From contig NZ_QGTR01000009.1 of the NCBI RefSeq assembly GCF_003182275.1, forward strand, positions 1 through 64,000: 64,000 bases of DNA, written 5' to 3'. Shown here piece by piece: positions 8,791 through 18,387 of the stretch. The notes below the pieces were generated by a model. That model saw only the letters and a program-made list of their open reading frames with translations. It had not been told where the DNA came from and did not search any database. The stretch is from Hoeflea marina (GTDB lineage: Bacteria; Pseudomonadota; Alphaproteobacteria; Rhizobiales; Rhizobiaceae). A program made the translations under genes and the position numbers. The stretch's first letter is position 1, and every line of letters starts with the position of its first letter.

Positions 8791-10518
8791 TTGAGGAAAC
8801 CGATCTCTGTCCTGACCTGCCTGCTGTCCGCCGGCTTGGCGGTGCCTGCTCTGGCGCAAGACGCTGGCTCCTTGCTGCACCAGCAGCAACAGCGTCAGTC
8901 GGCGCTGGCGCCATCGCGGTTGCCTGCAACCGAAGAGGCGTCGCCCAAGTCCGACGGGATTGTCATTGCCGGCACCGAGAGCGGCCGGACCATCGTGGTC
9001 AAGCATTTGCGCTTCTCAGGCAAGCTCGCGCTGCTGCCCGAAGCCGGGCGGGCGCGCATCCGGGCTGCCGTCGAGGGCAAGCGGCTGGGCATCGCCGGCA
9101 TCAGGGCGATTTCCGATGCGGTCACCATGGCTATCCAGCAGCAGGGCCGAATGCTCGGTTACGCCGTGCTGCCGCCCCAGGACATCACCGAGGGTGTCGT
9201 CACGGTCGAGATCGCCGAGGGCGTGCTTGAGGCGAGCGACTTCGAGCGCCACGGCACCGTGCGCGCCCGCGGCGAGCGGCTTGCAGCCATCCTCGCGGGC
9301 CGCGTCGATCCCGAAAGCGTCACCAAGCCGGACCTGGAGGCGGCCCTGCTGCGGATGAACGACCATGCCGGCGTCACCGCGCGGGCACGTCTGATGTCGG
9401 GCGCCGCGCCGCATTCGAGCCGGCTGGTGATCGGCGTCGAGCAGGCGCCGCTGTTGTCGGCAAGCCTCTGGGGCGACAATGCGGGTTCCGCCTCTACCGG
9501 TCGGGCCGAGGCCAGCGCCATGGTGACGATCACCGATCTCAGCGGCTATGGCGACCGGACGCAGCTGACATCAACCGTGTCTGAAGGCCAGCGTTTCGGC
9601 CAGCTCGGCTTCAGCCTGCCCATCGGCACAACGGACTTCACCATCAACGCCAATTACGGCTATCTAGACTATGCCAACATCGATGATGTCGGAAAGGCAT
9701 TGGGGCTGGAAGGCTACGCCCACTATGCCGGATTGGAACTGTCCTACAGCCTCGTCCGCTCGCGTGATCTCAATGTCTGGCTCTCCACCGCGCTTAACGG
9801 CAAGGCGCTCGTCGATGACAGCCTGCTTGGCCGGTTGCAGGACAAGCGCCTAGTCTCCGGCCGGCTCGGCATCGACGGCGAACGCCGTGACGCAATGTTT
9901 GGCGGCGGGCTTGGCAACTGGTCGCTGGGCTGGACCTATGGCGATCTCGACCTGTCGGGCGAGCCCAGCGCGCTCGCCATCGATCAGGCAAGCCTGAAGA
10001 CGCAGGGTGACTTTCATGTGCTCGACGCGCGAGTCTCGCGGCTGCAGCAACTGCCCGGCGCCTTCTCGCTGTTCGGCAGCGTCTCGGGCCAGTGGGCAAG
10101 CACGAATCTCGACAGTTCGCAGGATCTCTCGCTTGGCGGCCCCGGCGGCGTCCGCGGCTATCCGGTGGGCGAGGGACGCGGCGACATGGGCGCGGTCGGA
10201 ACGCTGGAGCTGCGCTACGACACGCCGTTGCCCGAGGCCTGGGGAGAGCTGCAACTGGCCGGCTTCCTCGACGCCGGCCATGTCTGGCTCAACCGCAACG
10301 CCGGCAGCGTGGCGAGCGTCAATGCCTGCGGCTGCAACGACTACTCGCTTGCCAGCGCCGGCCTGTCGGCACGCTGGGCCCGCGATGCCATGAACCTTTC
10401 GGTCTCCTGGGCCGCGGGACTCGGCGACAATCCCGGCCGCTCCGCGCTCACCGGCGAGAACGCCGACGGCGGCACCAGCAGCCAGCAGTTCTGGCTGCAG
10501 GGCTCCATCAAATTCTGA
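8791..10518 (+). CDS. TpsB two-partner secretion transporter (ShlB/FhaC/HecB family)
   Basis: An outer-membrane Omp85-type porin that secretes the neighbouring TpsA. I place the start at TTG 8791 because AAGGGG (8777-8782) lies 8 nt before it and gives a clean signal peptide (MRKPISVLTCLL...ALAQ); a GTG at 8782 is the in-frame alternative. From residue about 45 there are two POTRA domains: the first includes KHLRFSGKLALLPEAG, the second LEASDFERHGTVRARGERL. Then comes a 16-strand-type barrel. LRGYP-like motif VRGYPVGEGRGDMG lies near residue 455 and the C-terminus ends in KF. The size of about 575 residues matches the family. tpsA follows 10 bp downstream, consistent with one operon. Confidence 0.92.
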   Translation: MRKPISVLTCLLSAGLAVPALAQDAGSLLHQQQQRQSALAPSRLPATEEASPKSDGIVIAGTESGRTIVVKHLRFSGKLALLPEAGRARIRAAVEGKRLGIAGIRAISDAVTMAIQQQGRMLGYAVLPPQDITEGVVTVEIAEGVLEASDFERHGTVRARGERLAAILAGRVDPESVTKPDLEAALLRMNDHAGVTARARLMSGAAPHSSRLVIGVEQAPLLSASLWGDNAGSASTGRAEASAMVTITDLSGYGDRTQLTSTVSEGQRFGQLGFSLPIGTTDFTINANYGYLDYANIDDVGKALGLEGYAHYAGLELSYSLVRSRDLNVWLSTALNGKALVDDSLLGRLQDKRLVSGRLGIDGERRDAMFGGGLGNWSLGWTYGDLDLSGEPSALAIDQASLKTQGDFHVLDARVSRLQQLPGAFSLFGSVSGQWASTNLDSSQDLSLGGPGGVRGYPVGEGRGDMGAVGTLELRYDTPLPEAWGELQLAGFLDAGHVWLNRNAGSVASVNACGCNDYSLASAGLSARWARDAMNLSVSWAAGLGDNPGRSALTGENADGGTSSQQFWLQGSIKF

Positions 10519-10528
10519 GGATACGGAC

Positions 10529-13500
10529 ATGAACAGACTTTATCGTCACATCTGGTCGAAGATCCTCGGGCGCCTCGTGGTGGTGCCGGAATGCGCCCGC
10601 GGCGGCGGTGGCGGCAAGAGTGGGCGGCGCAGGAACCGGCAGCGGCCGGGAGCGCTCACATCAGGCACGATGAGTTCCGGGCCTGGGTCGGCCTGCCACA
10701 CTGTTCCCGACTTCTCGCTGACCCGGGCGGTCAACACCCTGCTCGCGGTGCTGGTCAGCAGTTCGATGCTGACGCAGCCGCTGCATGCCCAGGACCTGCT
10801 GCCGACCGGCGGCCAGGTGGTGTCGGGAGCGGCCACCATCGCCTCGAGCGGCGGCGCCATGGTGATCAACCAGTCCTCCGACCGGATGATCGCCAACTGG
10901 CAGGGCTTTTCCATCGGCGCCGGCAACTCCGTCACCTTCAACCAGCCCGGCTCGTCCTCGGTGGCGCTCAACCGCGTCACCGGGCAGTCGGCGAGCCAGA
11001 TTCTCGGCAGCCTCAACGCCAATGGCCAGGTCTTCCTGATCAATCCCAACGGCATTGCCATCGGCGCCGGCGGCAGCGTGCAGACCGGCGCCTTCGTCGC
11101 CGCGACGCTGGGGCTGGGCGACGCGGACTTCCTGTCCGGCGACTATAAGTTCTCGGGCACCGGCGGCGCGATCAGCAATGCGGGCGCCATCGAGGGCACA
11201 ACCGTGGCGCTGATTGCCCCCAATGTCTCCAACACCGGCACGATCCGCGGCAACACGGCGCTGGCGGCCGGCACCGGCGTGCTGCTCGATTTCGATGGAG
11301 ACGGCCTGCTCTCGGTCGAGGTCACGGAGTCGACCATGGCGACGCTGGTCGAGAACAAGGGCGTGATCGCCGCCGATGGCGGCGTGGCGATCCTCACGGC
11401 CAAGGGCGCCTCGGCGGCCAGGAAGGGCGTGGTCAACACCACCGGCACGATCGAGGCAAGTTCGATCGGCACGAGGGATGGCCGCATCCTGCTGCTTGCC
11501 GACATGGACACAGGCGAGGTCAAGGCTGGCGGCAGGCTCAGGGCCCGATCCGTGGAGACCTCGGCGGCGAAGGTGACGCTCGACAGGGATCTCAAGGTCG
11601 ACACCGATGGCGGCCACTGGCTGATCGATCCGATCGACATTCTCATCGACGCGGCGTCTGCCGCAGCGATTGAGACCGGCCTTGCCAGCGGCAACGTCAC
11701 GGTCTCGACCTACAATGGCGGCGCCGGCGCGGAACCCGGCAACATCACCGTCGACGCGGCGATGTCGTGGGACGCCCATGTGCTGACGCTGCGCGCCGAC
11801 AACGACATCGCCATCAATGCCAGCCTGACCTCAAGCGGCACGACCGCAAGCGACGGTCTGGTGCTGCAATACGGCCAGACAACGGGCACCGGCAGCTACA
11901 CCATCAACGCGCCGGTCAATCTCGCCTCGGGCAGCCTGTTTCAGACAAAGAGCGGCACCGATGCGGCCGTCACCTGGACGGTGCTCACCGGGCTTGGCGC
12001 CGAAGGCAGCACCAGCGGCGCCGACCTGCAGGGCATCAGCGGCAATCTCTCCGGGCATTTCGTGCTCGGCGCCGACATCGACGCGTCCGCCACAGCAGGC
12101 TGGAACGGCGGCGCCGGCTTTGATCCGCTCGGCAATGCGGGGGCTATCATTTTGGGGGATCCGTCAACGAACTTCACGGGCAGTCTTGACGGGCTCGGCC
12201 ACACGATCAGCGGCCTGACCATCAACCGGCCCGGCGAAGGATTTGTCGGATTGTTCGGCGTCGCCAATGGTGCGCCGATCCGCAACCTTGGCCTGGTCGG
12301 CAGCTCTATTGTTGGAAACTACGATGTCGGCGGGCTAGCAGGCCATCTTTCTGACACCGAAATCAGCAATGTCTATTCAATCGGCACCGTCAGCGGCATC
12401 TCGAGAGTTGGCGGGCTGGTTGGCTTTGGCCGAAGTACCTTCAGCAATGTCCACTCCGCCGGCTCGGTAACAGCGGCCAACTGGGATGCCGGCGGGCTGA
12501 TCGGCGCTGCCGATTCAGGCACCCGGGTCATCAATTCCCATAGCACGGCTGCGGTGACGGCCGGGGTTAGCACAGCGGGCGGCCTGATCGGAGAAACGCA
12601 AGCTACCGAGATTGTCAATTCCTACGCTACGGGAGCCGTGAGTGGAGCGGTCTCGACCGGAGGCCTGGTGGGCCACGCGCACAATGCGACCAGCATAGAT
12701 GGTTCCTATGCTTCCGGCACGGTTGCCGGGAGTGAAAACGTTGGCGGTCTGGTCGGCTGGCTGGAAAATTCGAGGATCACCCAATCCTATGCGACAGGCT
12801 CCGTCAGCGGTGACACCATTGTCGGAGGCCTCGTCGGGCGTGCAGAAGATCATGGCACCAACGTTACAGGTATTGCCAACGCCTATGCCACCGGCCTGGT
12901 GAGCGGCACCGAGTCGGGTGGATTGATTGGGCAAGTTTATGTGTCCGATCCGACATCCTCGGTCGAGATCGCAGATAGTTTCTGGGACATGGACACGACC
13001 GGTCAGTCTGCCGGTTGCGGTTCGGGCGATTGCACCGGTGCCACCGGTCTCTCCACCGCCGGCGCTCTGACCCAGGCCGCCTATGCGGGCTTCGACTTCA
13101 CCAATGACTGGTTCATGATCGAGGGTTCGACGCGGCCGTTCCTGCGCTCGGAATATTCCACCACCATCACCAACACGCATCAGCTGCAGCTGATGGCGAT
13201 GGACCTGTCGGCGAGCTATCTGCTCGGCAACGACATCGACTTCGGCAACGATTTCAGCGATGGCAGCCGTTCCGACATGTGGGCGACTTCGGCCGGTGCC
13301 GGCAGCGGCTTCGATCCCGTCGGCGATCTGGCAGCCAGATTCACCGGCGGCTTCGATGGCCGGGACCACACCATCTCCAACCTCGGCATCAATCGGGCCG
13401 GCGACGGCTTCGTGGGCCTGTTCGGCTATGCCTCGGGTGCCAGCATCGGCCATGTCGGCCTGGTCGGCGGCTCGATCCTTGGCAGTTCCAAGGTCGGTGC

Positions 13501-16500
13501 GCTGCTCGGCCGCGCCGATGACAGCGACATCATCGATGCCTATGCCACAACCTCGGTCACCTCCATAGCCAACAAGGCGGGCGGGCTGATCGGCTATGCC
13601 GTCGGCGGCTCGATCACCGGTTCCCACGCCGGCGGCGCGGTTGGCGGTGTGGACAATGTTGGCGGTCTTGTCGGGCAAGCGGATGAGGTCACGATCACCG
13701 ATGCCCATGCCAGCGGCACCGTCAGCGGCCGAGCGACAGTCGGTGGCCTGGTCGGCTACGGCGCCAACCTCACGGTCGACGATGCCTATGCCGAGGGGGC
13801 GGTTGACGGGACCGGCGACTATGTCGGCGGCCTGATTGGCGTCGTTGCCACGGGCGGTACGCTGACCCGAACCCATGCCACGGGCGACGTCACCGGCAAC
13901 GCCCAGGTCGGCGGGCTTGTCGGCGGAACCAGCGGTGTCACCATCAGCGATGGCTATGCCACTGGAACGGTCTCTTCCGTGAGCGGCGCCAGCATCGGCG
14001 GCCTCATCGGCTATGCCGAAGGCGGGTCGATCACCGGTTCGCATGCCAGCGGCGACGTTTCCGGCGAGGACCAGGTCGGTGGACTTGTCGGCGGTGCAGC
14101 CCTTGTCACGATCAGCGATGTACATGCGGAAGGCAGTGTTGGCGGCAACCAGGGTATCGGCGGGCTGGTTGGCCGCGCCTTTGACAGCGCCATCAGCGCT
14201 GCATACGCGACGGGTGCCGTTGTTGCCACTGGCGTGAGCGGCAGCAGCAGCCAGATTGGCGGACTGGTTGGCCTGGTTTTCGGTGGCACGCTGACCAGCT
14301 CGCATGCCGGCGGTGATGTCACCGGCGACACCCAGGTCGGCGGGTTGGCCGGTTATGCCGATAGCGTCGCAATCAGCGACGTCTACGCCGAAGGCGCGGT
14401 CACCGGCACCGGCTCGAGCGTCGGCGGCCTGGTGGGCTACGCCAATGGCGGGTCGATCAGCGATGCGCACGCCACCGGCGCGGTCGGAGGCAGCACACAG
14501 GTTGGCGGTCTGGTCGGCTTTGCCCAGGCGAATGAAATCAGCGACGCTTATGCCAGCGGTGCGGTCAGCTCGAGCGGGCACAATGATGCCGGCGGGTTGG
14601 TCGGATATGCCGAGGAGGCCACGATTACCGACGCCTATGCCACAGGTACGGTCGGCGGCCATCAGGCTGTTGGCGGTCTGGTCGGATATGCCTATGACAG
14701 CATCATCAGCAGGGCTTTTGCCAGCGGTACGGTCACGGGCAGCGGAATTTATGTCGGCGGACTGGCCGGTGTCGCCAATGCAGGCGCGATCAGCGATGCC
14801 TATGCCAGCGGCGCGGTCAGCGGCAGCGATTACGTCGGCGGGTTGACCGGGTTTGCCCGCGACGGAACGATCAGCAAGACCTATGCCAGCGGCCTGGTCA
14901 GCAGCGGCGGCACGAATGTCGGCGGGCTGTCCGGCTATCTGCTCGACGGCAGCATCGACTTGAGCTTCTGGGATCTGGAAACCACCGGCCAGGCACAGGC
15001 CTGCGGATTCGGGGTTTGCGGCGCCACCGGCCTGACCACGGCAGCGATGAACAATCCCTTCAGCTTCATGGACGCCGGTTGGGATTTCTCTTCGGTGTGG
15101 GGCAAGCTCAAGTCCGGCGGTGCGCCGGTGCTGCGCACGCTCGCCGCGGATCCGGTCTATGATTATTATGTCCGGCTGTCGGGCAACGTTATCAGCACGT
15201 ATGGCGACGTGGCGCCGACCGACGGCGTCACGCTCGACGGCATAGGCGTCGACAATGTCGGCCTCGCCTTCTCCACCGGCACCAATGCCGGCAGCCACGC
15301 TTTCAGCGAAAGCGGCGTTGTCACACTGAGCTACGCGACCGGCACGGCCGCGGACTATTATGTCGACTATGGCAGCGGCGCCGTCACCGTCAACAAGCGG
15401 GTGCTGGATCTCTCCGGCGGCCGCGCCTATGACGGCACCACCACGGTGGGCGCGGGCGCGCTGACGCTCGGCAACCTCGCCAATGGCGAGGCGCTGATCC
15501 TGTCGGGCGCCGGATCGGTGGCCGACAGGAATGTGGGCACCGGCAAGGAGATTGCGCTGGGTACGCTCGGGCTTGCCGACGGCACCGGGCTCGCCTCGAA
15601 CTACACGCTCACCGGCGGCACCGCCACGCTCGACATCGCCAGGGCGCTTCTGACGCTGGCAGGCTTCACCGCGGACAACAAGACCTATGACGGGACCACA
15701 GCGGCGACAATCGCTGAGACGGGCACGTTGTCCGGGCTGATCTCGGGCGACGACGTCTCGTTCTCCGGCACAGGGGCGAGCTTCGCCGACAAGAATGCCG
15801 GCAGTGGCAAGACAGTGACGCTTGTCGGCATCGGGCTGTCGGGTGCGGATTCGGCCAATTATTCGATCTCCGCCACCGCCACCACCACGGCCGACATCGC
15901 CAAGGCGCTGCTGACGCTGGCGGGCTTTACCGCAGACAACAAGACCTATGACGGCACCAAATCGGCGACCATCGCCGATGCGGGTGCCTTGACGGGGCTC
16001 ATCTCCGGCGACGACGTGTCCTTTGCCGGCACCGGCGCAAGCTTTGACGACAGGAACGCCGGCAGCGGCAAGACCGTGACGCTCGGCGGTATTTCGCTTT
16101 CGGGAGCTGACGCCTCAAACTACTCGGTCGCCGCCACTGCTGTGACGACGGCCGACATTGCCCGGGCGGTGATCTCCGCCGTAACCGGCATCGTTGCCTC
16201 GAACAGGACCTATGATGGCACCACGGCAGCGACGCTGGACACTTCCACCGCAGGCTTCACCGGCATCATCTCGGGCGACGAGCTGACGGTGGCGAGCGCC
16301 AGCGGCGCATTCGACGACAAGAACGCCGCCAGCGGCAAGACGGTGCGGATCACCGGGCTCGGCCTCGGCGGCGGCGATGCCGGCAACTATACGCTGGCCT
16401 CGAGCGTCGCCACCACGACAGCCGACATCGCCAGGGCGGTGATCTCTGCGATCACCGGGATCGCGGCCTTGGACAAGACCTATGACGGCACCACCGATGC

Positions 16501-18250
16501 GACGCTGGACGCCGCCTCTGCGGGTTTCACCGGCATGATCTCGGGCGACGATCTCGCCGTAACCGGCGCGACCGGCGCGTTCAACGACAAGAACGCGGGG
16601 ACAGGCAAGAGCGTGGCGATCTCCGGGCTCAGCCTCGGCGGTGCCGATGCAGGCAACTACACGCTGGCTTCGACCACGGCCACCGCGACCGCCGATATCG
16701 CCAGGGCGCTGCTGACGCTGGCGGGCTTCACGGTCGAGAACAAGACCTATGACGGCACCACCGATGCAACCATCGCCGACGCCGGAACGCTGTCCGGACT
16801 GGTCTCGGGGGACGACGTGACCTTCGCCGGCACCGAGGCGAGCTTCGCGGACAGAAATGCCGGCACGGGCAAGACCGTCACGCTCGCCGGGGTTTCGCTG
16901 TCGGGCGCGGACGCCGCCAATTATGCGATCGCCGCCACGGCCACCACGACCGCCGACATCGCCCGCGCGGTAATCTCTGCCATCACCGGTATCGTCGCCT
17001 CGAACAGGACCTATGACGGCACCACGGCAGCGACGCTGGACACTTCCACCGCAGGCTTCACCGGCATCATCTCGGGCGACGAGCTGACGGTGGCAGGCGG
17101 CACGGGCGCGTTCGAGGACAAGAATGCCGGAGCCGGCAAGACGGTGGGGATCACCGGGCTCGGCCTCGGCGGCGGCGATGCCGGCAACTACACGCTGGCC
17201 TCGAGCCTCGCCACCACGACCGCCGACATCGCCCGGGCGGTGATCTCGGCGATCAGCGGCATCATCGCCTCGGACAGGACCTATGACGGAACCACCGACG
17301 CAACGCTGGACACCGCTTCCGCCGGCTTCGCCGGCATCATCTCGGGTGACGAGCTGACGGTGGCAGGCGGCACGGGCGCGTTCGAGGACAAGAATGCCGG
17401 AACCGGCAAGAGCGTTGACATCACCGGACTGACATTGGGCGGCGCCGACGCAGGCAACTACACGCTCGGCTCGACGGTTGCGTCCACCACGGCCGATATC
17501 GCCAAGGCGGTGATTTCTGCCATCAGCGGGATCGCGGCCTCGGGCAAGACCTATGACGGCACCACCGAAGCGACGCTGGATACCGCCTCTGCGGGCTTCA
17601 GCGGCATGATCTCGGGCGACGATCTCGCGGTAGCCGGGGCCACCGGCGCGTTCAACGACAAGAACGCCGGGACAGGAAAGAGCGTGGCGATCTCCGGGCT
17701 CGGCCTCGGCGGGGCCGACGCAGGCAACTACACGCTGGCTTCGACCACGGCCGCCACGACCGCCGACATCGCCCGGGCGGTGATCTCGGCGATCACCGGC
17801 ATCGTCGCATTCGATAAAGCCTATGACGGCACGACGGCGGCGACGCTGGATACTGCTTCGGCGAGCTTCACTCAAGTGATCCCTGGCGATGTGCTGACGG
17901 TAGCGACGGGTTCTGGCACCTTCTCAGATGGCAGCGCCGGTAGTGGCAAGACAGTGCGGATCACCGGCCTGTCGCTTGGTGGCGTTGACGCTGGAAATTA
18001 CACACTTGCCGATACGACTGCGTCAGCGCTCGCTACCATCAGTGGTCAAACGCAGGTGCCAGAACCCCAAGCGCTGCCACTCTTGAGACCAGAACTTGAA
18101 AGTGCATCGGCTGAAACCAGTGACTTTGACCGATGTATTTCATCTGAATTTCTATTGACGCCCGCACCGCTCATAAGCTTCGTCACATCCCAATTGTCGG
18201 CCGAAACTGCCGGCCCCAATTCTCCTTGCAAAGGAGACCCTGTTCAGTGA
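10529..18250 (+). CDS. TpsA large exoprotein: haemagglutination-activity (TPS) domain, GLUG and YDG repeats
   Basis: A 2573-residue secreted protein. The N-terminus (MNRLYRHIWSKILGRLVVV) is an extended signal peptide region (ESPR); the hydrophobic core is at about residues 65-85 and cleavage likely after HAQ. The TPS secretion domain (about 90-340) carries the NPNGI motif (VFLINPNGIAIG). From about 570 to 1490 there are many GLUG motifs (VGGLVGYA-type), interrupted by two SFWD-x-TTGQ segments. An MBG-like region follows near 1550, then about ten YDG repeats (KTYDGTT...ANY) from 1624 to 2500, and a short Cys-containing tail without a barrel. Such proteins are adhesins or biofilm matrix proteins; no toxin domain is visible at the C-terminus. 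It is secreted by the TpsB encoded 10 bp upstream. Confidence 0.93.
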   Translation: MNRLYRHIWSKILGRLVVVPECARGGGGGKSGRRRNRQRPGALTSGTMSSGPGSACHTVPDFSLTRAVNTLLAVLVSSSMLTQPLHAQDLLPTGGQVVSGAATIASSGGAMVINQSSDRMIANWQGFSIGAGNSVTFNQPGSSSVALNRVTGQSASQILGSLNANGQVFLINPNGIAIGAGGSVQTGAFVAATLGLGDADFLSGDYKFSGTGGAISNAGAIEGTTVALIAPNVSNTGTIRGNTALAAGTGVLLDFDGDGLLSVEVTESTMATLVENKGVIAADGGVAILTAKGASAARKGVVNTTGTIEASSIGTRDGRILLLADMDTGEVKAGGRLRARSVETSAAKVTLDRDLKVDTDGGHWLIDPIDILIDAASAAAIETGLASGNVTVSTYNGGAGAEPGNITVDAAMSWDAHVLTLRADNDIAINASLTSSGTTASDGLVLQYGQTTGTGSYTINAPVNLASGSLFQTKSGTDAAVTWTVLTGLGAEGSTSGADLQGISGNLSGHFVLGADIDASATAGWNGGAGFDPLGNAGAIILGDPSTNFTGSLDGLGHTISGLTINRPGEGFVGLFGVANGAPIRNLGLVGSSIVGNYDVGGLAGHLSDTEISNVYSIGTVSGISRVGGLVGFGRSTFSNVHSAGSVTAANWDAGGLIGAADSGTRVINSHSTAAVTAGVSTAGGLIGETQATEIVNSYATGAVSGAVSTGGLVGHAHNATSIDGSYASGTVAGSENVGGLVGWLENSRITQSYATGSVSGDTIVGGLVGRAEDHGTNVTGIANAYATGLVSGTESGGLIGQVYVSDPTSSVEIADSFWDMDTTGQSAGCGSGDCTGATGLSTAGALTQAAYAGFDFTNDWFMIEGSTRPFLRSEYSTTITNTHQLQLMAMDLSASYLLGNDIDFGNDFSDGSRSDMWATSAGAGSGFDPVGDLAARFTGGFDGRDHTISNLGINRAGDGFVGLFGYASGASIGHVGLVGGSILGSSKVGALLGRADDSDIIDAYATTSVTSIANKAGGLIGYAVGGSITGSHAGGAVGGVDNVGGLVGQADEVTITDAHASGTVSGRATVGGLVGYGANLTVDDAYAEGAVDGTGDYVGGLIGVVATGGTLTRTHATGDVTGNAQVGGLVGGTSGVTISDGYATGTVSSVSGASIGGLIGYAEGGSITGSHASGDVSGEDQVGGLVGGAALVTISDVHAEGSVGGNQGIGGLVGRAFDSAISAAYATGAVVATGVSGSSSQIGGLVGLVFGGTLTSSHAGGDVTGDTQVGGLAGYADSVAISDVYAEGAVTGTGSSVGGLVGYANGGSISDAHATGAVGGSTQVGGLVGFAQANEISDAYASGAVSSSGHNDAGGLVGYAEEATITDAYATGTVGGHQAVGGLVGYAYDSIISRAFASGTVTGSGIYVGGLAGVANAGAISDAYASGAVSGSDYVGGLTGFARDGTISKTYASGLVSSGGTNVGGLSGYLLDGSIDLSFWDLETTGQAQACGFGVCGATGLTTAAMNNPFSFMDAGWDFSSVWGKLKSGGAPVLRTLAADPVYDYYVRLSGNVISTYGDVAPTDGVTLDGIGVDNVGLAFSTGTNAGSHAFSESGVVTLSYATGTAADYYVDYGSGAVTVNKRVLDLSGGRAYDGTTTVGAGALTLGNLANGEALILSGAGSVADRNVGTGKEIALGTLGLADGTGLASNYTLTGGTATLDIARALLTLAGFTADNKTYDGTTAATIAETGTLSGLISGDDVSFSGTGASFADKNAGSGKTVTLVGIGLSGADSANYSISATATTTADIAKALLTLAGFTADNKTYDGTKSATIADAGALTGLISGDDVSFAGTGASFDDRNAGSGKTVTLGGISLSGADASNYSVAATAVTTADIARAVISAVTGIVASNRTYDGTTAATLDTSTAGFTGIISGDELTVASASGAFDDKNAASGKTVRITGLGLGGGDAGNYTLASSVATTTADIARAVISAITGIAALDKTYDGTTDATLDAASAGFTGMISGDDLAVTGATGAFNDKNAGTGKSVAISGLSLGGADAGNYTLASTTATATADIARALLTLAGFTVENKTYDGTTDATIADAGTLSGLVSGDDVTFAGTEASFADRNAGTGKTVTLAGVSLSGADAANYAIAATATTTADIARAVISAITGIVASNRTYDGTTAATLDTSTAGFTGIISGDELTVAGGTGAFEDKNAGAGKTVGITGLGLGGGDAGNYTLASSLATTTADIARAVISAISGIIASDRTYDGTTDATLDTASAGFAGIISGDELTVAGGTGAFEDKNAGTGKSVDITGLTLGGADAGNYTLGSTVASTTADIAKAVISAISGIAASGKTYDGTTEATLDTASAGFSGMISGDDLAVAGATGAFNDKNAGTGKSVAISGLGLGGADAGNYTLASTTAATTADIARAVISAITGIVAFDKAYDGTTAATLDTASASFTQVIPGDVLTVATGSGTFSDGSAGSGKTVRITGLSLGGVDAGNYTLADTTASALATISGQTQVPEPQALPLLRPELESASAETSDFDRCISSEFLLTPAPLISFVTSQLSAETAGPNSPCKGDPVQ
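12236..14980 (+). repeat. GLUG-motif repeat block within tpsA
   Basis: Dozens of degenerate about 24-30-codon units with the core VGGLVG followed by a short polar stretch and DAYA-x-G-x-V, building a beta-helix or fibre-like region. The block is split into two similar arrays: each begins with a GDGFVGLFG-type unit (about 12,236 and 13,405) and ends with an SFWD-x-TTGQ-x-x-x-CG segment (about 12,980 and 14,965). This suggests an ancient duplication of the whole array. Confidence 0.8.
15640..18040 (+). repeat. Tandem YDG-domain repeats within tpsA (260-273-bp units)
   Basis: Nine near-regular DNA units begin around 15,645, 15,905, 16,165, 16,434, 16,707, 16,968, 17,236, 17,505 and 17,776, a period of 260-273 bp; one more divergent unit precedes them at about 15,400. 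Two unit types alternate: type A starts LLTLAGFT (first, second and fifth units), type B starts VISA-I-x-GI (the rest). Neighbouring type B units share long stretches of near-identical DNA, so homologous recombination could change the repeat number. Confidence 0.85.
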
Positions 18251-18387
18251 CAGCCACCGGCCATTTTGCCGAGTTCTCTCGTATCGGAGCGAAAGCCATT
18301 GCGTTTGCCGTCGCCATTTGTGCCGCATCTGTTGCGGTCTCCATGCCCTTGGCCGGAGGTCTGGGTTCGCTTGTTCGCCAGACGTAG
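18247..18387 (+). CDS. Possible 46-aa membrane/secreted peptide coupled to tpsA
   Basis: A GTG at 18247 overlaps the tpsA stop (GTGA), and AAGGAG lies at 18231-18236, 10 nt upstream, so there is a plausible translation start inside the end of tpsA. The frame encodes 46 residues with a basic/polar N-terminus, a hydrophobic core (AIAFAVAICAASVAVSMPL) and a short tail ending RQT. It could be a signal-peptide-like or single-span membrane peptide. I recognise no family, and the size leaves chance coding possible. Confidence 0.4.
   Translation: MTATGHFAEFSRIGAKAIAFAVAICAASVAVSMPLAGGLGSLVRQT

Noticed and set aside
12515-15298. 927-codon antisense ORF opposite the GLUG region of tpsA
   Set aside because: GC-rich repeated codons on the plus strand remove stops on the other strand. 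The translation is low-complexity, has no start signal, and lies fully opposite a well-supported gene.
16115-17875. 586-codon antisense ORF opposite the YDG repeats
   Set aside because: It repeats with the same 260-273-bp period as the coding strand and is a by-product of codon bias in the repeats.
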